Below, in pieces: positions 1 through 6,034 of a stretch of DNA of 8,375 nucleotides. The stretch comes from Archangium sp. (lineage in GTDB: Bacteria > Myxococcota > Myxococcia > Myxococcales > Myxococcaceae), in NCBI GenBank assembly GCA_016793525.1, contig JAEUJT010000483.1, positions 1-8,375 of the forward strand. The letters are read 5' to 3'. Below the pieces are notes generated by a model. The model saw only the letters and a program-made list of their open reading frames with translations, was not told the DNA's origin and did not search any database. Every line of letters begins with the position of its first letter. Positions within the stretch are counted from its first letter, which is position 1. The position numbers and the translations under genes are program-made.

Positions 1-23
1 CCCGCCAATGCCAGCCCGCGGCT

Positions 24-29
24 AAGGTG
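24..29 (+). promoter_or_regulatory. Ribosome binding site of the beta-helix lipoprotein gene
   Basis: AAGGTG lies 7 nt before the ATG at 37. It is a reasonable Shine-Dalgarno match and supports that start, which also gives a complete signal peptide. Confidence 0.55.
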
Positions 30-36
30 CACGACC

Positions 37-2181
37 ATGGTCTCTCTCAACGCAACGCGCGCGGTGCACTGGCTGGCGAGCGCCGTGGTGCTCAGCCTGA
101 GCAGCGGGTGTCTTGGTGTGGTCGAGGCGACCGACGACGCGGGGCCCGGGCGCGATGCGGGTTCAGACGATGCAGGGCTCCAGCTCGATGCAGGCCTCGA
201 CGAAGACGGTGGCGCGGTACTCGACGCTGGCGAGGTCGATGCCGGAGAGCCGCTCGACGGGGGAAGTGCTGCTTCTGACGCGGGCGCGTCATCTGATGCG
301 GGGAGCGCTCCCGATGGGGGGGCGTCGTCGGACGCGGGGAGCGCAGTCGATGCGGGGAGCGCAGTCGATGCGGGGAGCGCAGTCGACGCGGGGAGCACAG
401 TCGATGCGGGGAGCGCAGTTGATGCGGGGAGCGCAGTTGATGCGGGGAGCACAGTTGATGCGGGGAGTCCGGACGCGGGTACGACTGTCGACGGGGGCGT
501 GGTGGCGCTGTTCGTGCCCGCGCCTCCTGCCTACTGGTACGTGGATCGGAGACCGCTCGTCGTGACCGTGGGCGGCGCTGGTGTCACGCACTACAAATTC
601 GCCATCGACAACGCGGCCTTCAGCGCCGAATTCGCGGTCGCCACGCCCATCTCCATCTCGACCATCGCGGCGGGCAGACGCACGCTGAAGATCATCGGGC
701 GCGGGGCCGCGGGCATCTGGCAGGTGACGCCCACGTCGGCGAGCTTCCACATGGTCAGCCCCGAGAGCGAACCCGTGCCGTCGTGCACGCTCCGGACCGA
801 CGGCGGCATGTGCGACCTCATCATCAGCGCCCAGAAGTCGTACTTCGCGACGGCGACGACCTTCATCGACAACAACATGAATGGGCAGCCCGACTTCGAG
901 ACCATCGTCGCACCGCAACCGGGTTGGCGGGTGTGCCTGAAGAGCGGCGGCCTACAGCAGGTGAGCTTCACTGGATTCATCGGCTCGGCAGAGAACCCCA
1001 TCACCATCACCAATTGCGGTGGGCGGGCCGACTTCGCCTACAGCGGCGCGGGCCAGGCCATCGGCATTTACCAGTCGCGGTACCTGCGGGTGGTGGGCAC
1101 CGGCGACCCAAACTTCACCCACGGCATTCACATCGCCACCTCGGGCACTCAGGGCGCGCACGGTCTCGAGTTCACCACAGGCACGTCTGACTTCGAGGTC
1201 GCCTACGTGGAAGTTGCGTCAGCGGCCTACGCCGGCATCGCGGCGCGCACCGACGTGAGCTGCGCGTACCACCGCACCAACTTCGTGCAGAACAACACCT
1301 TCATTCACCACACCTACGTGCACGACACGAAGGGCGAGGGTTTCTACATCGGCGGCTCGCACTGGGCTTCGATGGACAACGTCGACGCGGGCATCACCGT
1401 GTGCGGCACGTTCGGCACTGGCACCGCGGTGTGCTCGGGCACGTGCCGCTATGAGCCAGAGCTCCACGGGTTGCGGGTGCACGACAACCTCATCGAGCGC
1501 ACCGACGCAGACGGACTGCAGGCCTCGAGCGCGGTGAGCGATCGCAACCCGACCGCCGCCGGCGCCGCGTGGGACACGGAGATCTACGACAACGTGGTGC
1601 GCCAGGCTGCATCGGCACCCGGTGGGTACAACTCGGGCGGCATGGCGATTCAGAGCGGCACCGGCGGCCGCGTCTTCCGCAATCAGATTCTCGATACCTT
1701 TCGCGACGGTGGCTACGCGGGCATCTTCATCGGCACGCCCGGCCCACTGTGGCTGTACAACAACCTGGTGGTGGGCAACACGGTGGTGGGCATCGGGGTG
1801 CAAGACAACAACCCGCGCCTCACCGCTGGGCCGTTCATTCTGGCGAACAACACCGTGGTGGGTTCGACGAACGAGGGCGTCTACATGTACCACCAGCACA
1901 GCACCGGGAACCTCTGCGTCAACAACATCCTCCTCGGGGCGGCGGTGCCGATTCGCCTCAACTCCGGCTCGGTCAACCTGACGTCGTCGAACAACATCAC
2001 CGCGGGCACGCTCGCCAGCCACTTCGTCGACGCGGGCGGCGGCGACTTTCACCTCGCCTCGTCATCGACGGCCATCAACGGAGGCCTCAACGCCGCGGTG
2101 CACGGCGTGCTCGACGACCTCGACAAGCGGCCGCGTGACGCGGGCGCGTACGACATCGGCGCCTACGAATACCGGCCGTAA
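37..2181 (+). CDS. Secreted lipoprotein with DAGS repeat linker and right-handed parallel beta-helix domain
   Basis: A 714-residue protein predicted to be exported and lipid-anchored. Residues 1-24 form a signal peptide (Arg8, then a hydrophobic stretch with LASAVVLSL), followed by Cys25 in an SSGC context, an imperfect lipobox because -3 is Ser rather than Leu. Residues about 30-153 are a low-complexity Asp/Ala/Gly/Ser linker, including seven tandem hexapeptides (residues 103-144). Residues about 157-245 resemble a beta-sandwich (YKFAIDNAAFS, then RRTLKIIGRG). From about 255 onward there are many short turns rich in Asn and Gly (NNTFIHHTYVHD, YDNVVRQA, YNNLVVGNTVVG, ANNTVVGS) typical of parallel beta-helix proteins, and the C-terminus ends in DIGAYEYRP, a motif seen at the end of many such surface proteins. 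Some relatives are polysaccharide lyases, but no catalytic set is recognisable here, so enzyme activity is unproven; it could equally be an adhesin or matrix protein. It ends 45 bp before serA, on the same strand, but a functional link is doubtful. Confidence 0.88.
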   Translation: MVSLNATRAVHWLASAVVLSLSSGCLGVVEATDDAGPGRDAGSDDAGLQLDAGLDEDGGAVLDAGEVDAGEPLDGGSAASDAGASSDAGSAPDGGASSDAGSAVDAGSAVDAGSAVDAGSTVDAGSAVDAGSAVDAGSTVDAGSPDAGTTVDGGVVALFVPAPPAYWYVDRRPLVVTVGGAGVTHYKFAIDNAAFSAEFAVATPISISTIAAGRRTLKIIGRGAAGIWQVTPTSASFHMVSPESEPVPSCTLRTDGGMCDLIISAQKSYFATATTFIDNNMNGQPDFETIVAPQPGWRVCLKSGGLQQVSFTGFIGSAENPITITNCGGRADFAYSGAGQAIGIYQSRYLRVVGTGDPNFTHGIHIATSGTQGAHGLEFTTGTSDFEVAYVEVASAAYAGIAARTDVSCAYHRTNFVQNNTFIHHTYVHDTKGEGFYIGGSHWASMDNVDAGITVCGTFGTGTAVCSGTCRYEPELHGLRVHDNLIERTDADGLQASSAVSDRNPTAAGAAWDTEIYDNVVRQAASAPGGYNSGGMAIQSGTGGRVFRNQILDTFRDGGYAGIFIGTPGPLWLYNNLVVGNTVVGIGVQDNNPRLTAGPFILANNTVVGSTNEGVYMYHQHSTGNLCVNNILLGAAVPIRLNSGSVNLTSSNNITAGTLASHFVDAGGGDFHLASSSTAINGGLNAAVHGVLDDLDKRPRDAGAYDIGAYEYRP
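343..468 (+). repeat. Seven 18-bp in-frame tandem repeats (A/T-V-D-A-G-S)
   Basis: Seven consecutive copies of an 18-bp unit close to GCAGTCGATGCGGGGAGC encode the hexapeptide AVDAGS or TVDAGS. Copies differ only at a few bases: GCA/ACA at the first codon, GTC in copies 1-4 against GTT in copies 5-7, GAC in copy 3 and AGT at the end of copy 7. Looser, diverged DAG/DGG units flank the array on both sides. The near-identity at DNA level, including third positions, points to recent slippage or unequal exchange rather than selection on the peptide alone. The unit is a multiple of three, so copy-number change would alter linker length without breaking the frame. Confidence 0.93.
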
Positions 2182-2200
2182 CACGCGCGTGCACTCGACG

Positions 2201-2223
2201 CGGCAGCGCGCTATTCGCTGCCG
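2201..2223 (+). promoter_or_regulatory. Perfect inverted repeat (8-bp stem, 7-nt loop) abutting the serA start
   Basis: CGGCAGCG (2201-2208) and CGCTGCCG (2216-2223) are exact reverse complements around a CGCTATT loop. Only three bases (ACC) separate the stem from the serA ATG at 2227, so in mRNA the hairpin would occupy the place where a ribosome binding site should be, and no Shine-Dalgarno sequence is visible. No T-run follows, so it is not a standard intrinsic terminator for the upstream gene. A 10-bp palindrome, CACGCGCGTG, lies just upstream at 2182-2191. Candidate roles are translational control of serA, a protein operator, or simply a stabilising 3' end for the upstream transcript. 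Confidence 0.5.
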
Positions 2224-2226
2224 ACC

Positions 2227-3441
2227 ATGGCTCAGCCCACTGTCCTGTTGCTCGAGAACATTCACGCCGTGGCCGAGGCGCAGCTCAAGGCTTCTGGCTT
2301 CACGATTCGCCGCCACAACGGAGCCCTGAAAGAAGACGAGCTCATCGCGCAGCTCGCGGGCGTGCAGGTGCTGGGCATTCGCAGCAAGACCACCATCACC
2401 CGCAAGGTGCTCGAGTCACCGCAGGCGAAGGAGCTGCTCGCGGTCGGCGCGTTCTGCATCGGCACCAACCAGATCGCGCTCGACGACGCGATGCGCCGCG
2501 GGGTGTGCGTGTTCAACGCGCCCTTCTCGAACACCCGCAGCGTGGCCGAGCTGATCATCGCGGAGATCATCATGTTGTCGCGACACCTCGGTGACCGGTC
2601 GTCAGAGATGCACCGCGGCACGTGGAAGAAGCTGGCCACCGGGGCCCACGAGGTGCGCGGCAAGACGCTGGGCATCGTCGGCTACGGGCACATCGGCTCG
2701 CAGCTGGGCGTGCTGGCGGAGTTCTTCGGCATGAAGGTGGTGTACTTCGACGTGGGCACCAAGCTGCCGATGTCGAACAACGCGCCGGTCCAGACGCTCG
2801 ACGCGCTGTTGGCGCAGTCAGACTTCGTGACGCTCCACGTGCCGGAGACGCCGCAGACCAAAGGCATGATCGGCGCGGCCCAGCTGGCGATGATGAAGAA
2901 AGACGCGTGCCTGCTGAACGCGAGTCGCGGCACGGTGGTGGTCATTCCCGCGCTGGCCGATGCGTTGAAGCGCGGGCACCTCGGCGGTGCCGCCATCGAC
3001 GTGTACCCAGAGGAGCCCGAGGGCAACACGGCCGAGGGCTTCGTGACCCAGCTGCAAGGGTTGCCGAACGTGGTGCTGACGCCGCACATCGGCGGCTCGA
3101 CGCTCGAGGCGCAAGAGGCCATCGGCCGCGAGGTCGCGACCAGCCTCGAGAAGTACATCGCCACCGGCGCGTCGGCGGGCTCGGTGAATTTCCCGCAGGT
3201 CGAGCTGGCCCCGACCCCGGGTACCTTCCGCCTGGCGCACGTGCACCAGAACGTGCCGGGTGTGTTGCGCGACGTAAACCGGGTCATCGGCGACGCAAAC
3301 GCCAACATTCACGCGCAGCTGCTCTCGACCAACCCCGACATCGGCTACCTGGTGATGGACTTGGACACGGCGATGGCGACGCAGGTGACCGACGCGCTGA
3401 AGAAGCTGCCGACCACCATTCAGGCGCGCGCGCTGAGCTGA
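2227..3441 (+). CDS. serA: D-3-phosphoglycerate dehydrogenase with C-terminal ACT domain
   Basis: Catalyses the NAD-dependent oxidation of 3-phosphoglycerate to 3-phosphohydroxypyruvate, the first step of L-serine synthesis in the cytoplasm; the E. coli enzyme also reduces 2-oxoglutarate to D-2-hydroxyglutarate. At 404 residues it matches the E. coli-type short form (410). Visible marks: FCIGTNQ and NAPFSNTRSVAEL in the substrate domain, the Rossmann motif GYGHIG (Gly152, Gly154, Gly157) with Asp175 closing the second strand, and the catalytic set Arg234 (NASRG), Glu263 (before Pro in PEEPEGN) and His287 (TPHIGGS). The ACT domain (about 335-404) keeps His340, Asn342 and Asn360, which correspond to the E. 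coli serine-binding residues, so feedback inhibition by L-serine is expected. The start gives MAQPTVLLLENIHAV, aligning with the family N-terminus, but it lacks a Shine-Dalgarno sequence and has a hairpin directly upstream. Confidence 0.97.
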   Translation: MAQPTVLLLENIHAVAEAQLKASGFTIRRHNGALKEDELIAQLAGVQVLGIRSKTTITRKVLESPQAKELLAVGAFCIGTNQIALDDAMRRGVCVFNAPFSNTRSVAELIIAEIIMLSRHLGDRSSEMHRGTWKKLATGAHEVRGKTLGIVGYGHIGSQLGVLAEFFGMKVVYFDVGTKLPMSNNAPVQTLDALLAQSDFVTLHVPETPQTKGMIGAAQLAMMKKDACLLNASRGTVVVIPALADALKRGHLGGAAIDVYPEEPEGNTAEGFVTQLQGLPNVVLTPHIGGSTLEAQEAIGREVATSLEKYIATGASAGSVNFPQVELAPTPGTFRLAHVHQNVPGVLRDVNRVIGDANANIHAQLLSTNPDIGYLVMDLDTAMATQVTDALKKLPTTIQARALS

Positions 3442-3814
3442 ACTCCGTCTCCTTCCGCTGCTGCTCTCGCTGGAGGTGCTGGGCGCCGAGAGTCGGAAGG
3501 CTTCGCGTCAGCCCCCTCCGTCGAGGACTTTGCCGCGGCGACTTCACCGAGATGCACAACCTGCTCTGGCGACTGCAGCCGCTGAACACGCCGAAGACGC
3601 CGCTGCTGGGAGTCGGAATGCACGAGGGCTGGCGACGGACCAAGCGCATTCGCGCAATGGCACACCCCGCGGTGAAGGTCCCGGGCGTGACCGACGCAAC
3701 GAGGGGCACGGCGTCGAATGTCACCGACCTGGGCCTGCCGCCGCCGATGGAAGCGCCCGGCGTCGATGGGGGGGCCTCCGAGCCCGAGCTTGCCGACTGC
3801 AGGACGCCGAAAGC
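3442..3814 (+). pseudogene. Gene-free stretch; possible frameshifted remnant of a small secreted-protein gene
   Basis: No intact gene is evident in these 373 bp between the convergent serA and flavoenzyme genes. On the plus strand, protein-like pieces appear in three successive frames. From 3443 there is LRLLPLLLSLEVLGAES, which looks like a signal peptide without a start codon. Another frame gives SEGFASAPSVEDFAA near 3490-3540. A third, from about 3534, gives RGDFTEMHNLLWRLQPLNTP and continues to about 3800 with mostly G/C third positions. Joined by small indels they could make one protein of about 120 residues. The fragments match no family I recognise, and high-GC DNA readily yields such open stretches. 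It may instead be plain untranslated 3' sequence. No convincing terminator was found here. Confidence 0.27.
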
Positions 3815-5206
3815 TCAGCTGAGAATTTTGCCGGGGTTCAGAATCCCCGCGGGGTCGAGCGCGCGTTTGAGGGCGCGCATGAGCTCGAGCTCGGCCGTGG
3901 TGCGCGAGTAGCCCAAGAAATCGCGCTTCAGGAGCCCGACGCCGTGCTCCGCGCTGATGCTGCCCTGGTGCGTGCGCACGAGCTCGAACACGTCGCGGTC
4001 GACCTCGTGGGTCTTGGTGTGGAAGGTGGCGGCGTCCATCGTGTCGGGCTTCATGATGTTCACATGCAGGTTGCCGTCGCCGATGTGGCCAAAGAGGCAC
4101 AATTCCCAGCTCGGGTAGCGCTGCGCCAACAGCTTCTCGAGCGACGCGCAGAAGGTGTCGAGCTGGGTGATGGGGAGTGAGATGTCGTTTTTGTGCGGCA
4201 GGCCGGTGGCCGAGAGGCTCTCGGAGATGCCCTCTCGCAGCTGCCACAACACGCGCTGCTGTGAAACGTCGGCCGCCAACGTTCCGTCGCGCACCAGGCC
4301 CCGCTCGAAGAGCGCTGCGAGCCAGGCGTCGAGGGCCTCTGGATTGGCCGCTTCGACCTCGAGCAGCACCGAGTGTGAGCCGGCGTTTTCGAACGGGAGC
4401 CGCAGCTTGCGGTGGCGCTCGAGCCGCGCGCTGCAAGCGGCGGTGAAGAACTCGTAGGCCATGATGGTGAAGGGCCCGCGCCGCGCCTCGTCAAACAGGC
4501 GCAGCACGCCTTGCAAGTCATCGAGCGAAAACAGGAACACGTCGACGCGCTCCGGCAGCCGCGCGAGCTTGAGCGTGGCCTCGGTGATGACGCCCAGCGT
4601 ACCCTCGGAGCCGATGAACAACTGCCGGAGATCGACGCCAGTGTTGTTCTTCTCGAGCGAGCCGTTGAGCTCGAGCACCTCGCCCGCGGCGGTGACGACC
4701 TGCAAACCGAGCACCCACTGCCGGGTGAGCCCGTACCGAATGACGCGCACGCCGCCGGCGTTGGTGGCGATGTTGCCGCCGACCTGGCTCGAGCCCTTCG
4801 ACGCGAAGTCGACCGGCCACGTGAGCCCGAGCTTGGCGCAGTGGTGGTGCACCGCTTCGGTGATGGCGCCGGCCTGCACACGCACCGTCAGCCCGCGCGC
4901 GTCGACGGGGTGCATCGCGCGCATTCGGTCGAGGGAGAGCACGACCTCGCCGTTCACCGCCACCGCCCCTCCGGCGAGCCCGGTGCGGCCGCCCGAGGGC
5001 ACCACCTCCACGCCGTGGGCCGATGCGAGCTTCATGAAGCGCGACACCTCGTCGGTGCTGCGCGGCCAGACCACACACGACGGCGCTGGCACGTGCACCT
5101 TGGTCCAGTCGCGGCCCCAGGTGGAGAGGTCAGACGGCTCGCGCGAGCTGAAGTCAGCGGGAAAATCGCGAGCGATGGCGTCGAAGAAAGCGGCAGTAGG
5201 CGTCAT
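3815..5206 (-). CDS. FAD-linked oxidase, probable D-2-hydroxyglutarate (or D-lactate) dehydrogenase
   Basis: A 463-residue flavoprotein of the vanillyl-alcohol-oxidase/GlcD type, expected to oxidise a D-2-hydroxyacid to the 2-oxoacid and pass electrons to a carrier. The FAD domain shows PSGGRTGLAGG (70-80), the SSQVGGNIATNAGG stretch (138-151) and IGSEGTLGVIT (198-208). The C-terminal domain shows REGISES (Arg324, Ser328), Lys339 in HKNDIS, GHIGDGNLHVN (His374, His381), SAEHGVGLLKR (Glu420, His421) and LNPGKI near the end. His374, His381 and Glu420 match the metal ligands, and Arg324 and Lys339 the substrate-binding positions, of characterised D-2-hydroxyglutarate dehydrogenases, but D-lactate enzymes share most of these. 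Convergence on serA favours D-2-hydroxyglutarate as substrate; this is inference from context. The start is fixed by a strong AAGGAG 8 nt upstream. It lies 24 bp downstream of the lipoprotein gene on the same strand, so the two probably form an operon. Confidence 0.92.
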   Translation of the reverse strand: MTPTAAFFDAIARDFPADFSSREPSDLSTWGRDWTKVHVPAPSCVVWPRSTDEVSRFMKLASAHGVEVVPSGGRTGLAGGAVAVNGEVVLSLDRMRAMHPVDARGLTVRVQAGAITEAVHHHCAKLGLTWPVDFASKGSSQVGGNIATNAGGVRVIRYGLTRQWVLGLQVVTAAGEVLELNGSLEKNNTGVDLRQLFIGSEGTLGVITEATLKLARLPERVDVFLFSLDDLQGVLRLFDEARRGPFTIMAYEFFTAACSARLERHRKLRLPFENAGSHSVLLEVEAANPEALDAWLAALFERGLVRDGTLAADVSQQRVLWQLREGISESLSATGLPHKNDISLPITQLDTFCASLEKLLAQRYPSWELCLFGHIGDGNLHVNIMKPDTMDAATFHTKTHEVDRDVFELVRTHQGSISAEHGVGLLKRDFLGYSRTTAELELMRALKRALDPAGILNPGKILS

Positions 5207-5214
5207 GTCGTGCG

Positions 5215-5220
5215 CTCCTT
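5215..5220 (-). promoter_or_regulatory. Ribosome binding site of the FAD-linked oxidase gene
   Basis: On the minus strand AAGGAG sits 8 nt before the ATG at 5206, a near-ideal Shine-Dalgarno. It lies inside the 24-bp gap after the lipoprotein stop codon, consistent with translation of a second cistron on a shared message. Confidence 0.8.
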
Positions 5221-5230
5221 TTCGACTGGT

Positions 5231-5980
5231 CTACGGGTTGAAATACACGACCCGGTCGTCGCCGTCGGTGACCACAACGTACAGCACCGTGTTGGCACGG
5301 GTCATGGCGTCGACGCCGTTCCAGATGGTGCGCAGGGTTTGCGCGTGGGCCTGGTCGTACGCCATCACCAGCAGCAGCTGTTTCACCCAGCGGTCGGCGG
5401 GCACGACGTTGGCGGAGCTGACGAGAATGTCGTCGAGCTTTCCCTCGAGGAACTCGACGCGCTGCGGAGTCACCGGGTACCCGGCGTCGGGCGGGAAGGC
5501 CACCGCGCGGGTGACGCTGACGCCGACCTTCTGGCCCGCGATGTTCACCAAGATGTCGGTCTTCTTGCTGCTCGGCGGGTCGTAGACGATGGTGGTTTCG
5601 CTCTTCACGAAGCTGGCGCCTTCACACAGCTCGAGCACTTCGTAGGCGAAGGCCTCGCTGATGCCCGAGCTGCCTCCGGCGGTGCCCTCCATCAGAATCT
5701 GGCGCGCTCCCGCAGTGAGCCGAGCGCGTTCGCCCGGGTCGTCGAAGCCGTCATTCGCAAAGTCGAGGTTGACCTCGACGTACGACGGCTCCGCGGAGGT
5801 GAGCTGCGCGGCGACCAGGCCGCACGTCCCCCGAACCCGAGCGTGGTTGCCCAGCCGAGGGAGCCCGGCATCGGTTGAACCAGCGTCCACCAGCTCCTCG
5901 TTGAGGCCGGAGTCGGGTGGCGAGACGCGCCCACCACAGGCGACGAGGACAACGAGCGCGGGTGCAAGCAAACGAAACAT
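5231..5980 (-). CDS. Small lipoprotein of unknown function, possible PD-(D/E)XK-like core
   Basis: A 249-residue predicted lipoprotein. The chosen start gives MFRLLAPALVVLVAC, a short signal peptide with an LVAC lipobox and Cys15 as the lipidation site; a longer reading frame begins at 6058 but would place 26 polar residues ahead of the signal. Residues 16-45 are a linker with DAGSTDAG. The rest (about 46-249) is one globular domain: a segment with a lone Cys at 53, SEAFAYEVLELC (108-119), KKTDILVNIAGQKVGVSVTRA (139-159, key residues Asp142, Val154-Arg158), KLDDILVSSANV (181-192), a helix around LLLVMAYDQAHAQT, and a final strand DRVVYFNP. The spacing of Glu109/Glu114, Asp142 and the GVSVTR strand recalls a PD-(D/E)XK fold whose Glu-x-Lys has been lost. 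I cannot assign a function. It precedes the flavoenzyme in a likely operon and is divergent from the hydrolase gene. Confidence 0.83.
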   Translation of the reverse strand: MFRLLAPALVVLVACGGRVSPPDSGLNEELVDAGSTDAGLPRLGNHARVRGTCGLVAAQLTSAEPSYVEVNLDFANDGFDDPGERARLTAGARQILMEGTAGGSSGISEAFAYEVLELCEGASFVKSETTIVYDPPSSKKTDILVNIAGQKVGVSVTRAVAFPPDAGYPVTPQRVEFLEGKLDDILVSSANVVPADRWVKQLLLVMAYDQAHAQTLRTIWNGVDAMTRANTVLYVVVTDGDDRVVYFNP

Positions 5981-5986
5981 CGCGCC

Positions 5987-6015
5987 AGTGAAGGGTGAGT
6001 GCTCGCGCGGGTCAA
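5987..6015 (-). promoter_or_regulatory. Candidate promoter for the lipoprotein-oxidase operon
   Basis: Read on the minus strand, TTGACC (6015-6010) is a five-of-six match to the -35 consensus, followed after exactly 17 bp by TTCACT (5992-5987), a weak -10. Six bases then lead to the ATG at 5980, so transcription from this site would begin at or next to the start codon and give a leaderless message; no Shine-Dalgarno is visible there. The element lies in the divergent gap and partly overlaps the leader of the hydrolase gene. Confidence 0.35.
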
Positions 6016-6034
6016 CCGTGGAATCGTGCAGGCG

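Noticed and set aside
343..468. Tandem repeats considered as a CRISPR array
   Set aside because: Units are contiguous without spacers and encode an in-frame hexapeptide inside a lipoprotein linker.
2201..2223. Inverted repeat considered as an intrinsic terminator of the upstream lipoprotein gene
   Set aside because: No T-rich tract follows the stem; the serA start codon comes three bases later.
3284..3724. Minus-strand open frame across the end of serA and the gap
   Set aside because: It overlaps serA coding sequence, has no ribosome binding site, and its product shows no recognisable family, despite a mildly hydrophobic beginning.
3814..3823. Palindrome CTCAGCTGAG followed by AATTTT, considered as a terminator for serA
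   Set aside because: There is no loop, the T-run is short and offset, and the palindrome overlaps the stop codon of the flavoenzyme gene; it cannot form a normal terminator hairpin.
3420..4436. Minus-strand open frame of 338 codons overlapping the C-terminal half of the flavoenzyme gene
   Set aside because: Out of frame with the conserved flavoenzyme, Arg/Ala/Pro-rich, no domain; a shadow.
4412..5878. Long plus-strand open frame (488 codons) opposite the flavoenzyme and lipoprotein genes
   Set aside because: It is antisense to two well-supported genes; its product is rich in Arg, His and Gly with no recognisable domain, as expected for a shadow frame in G+C-rich DNA.
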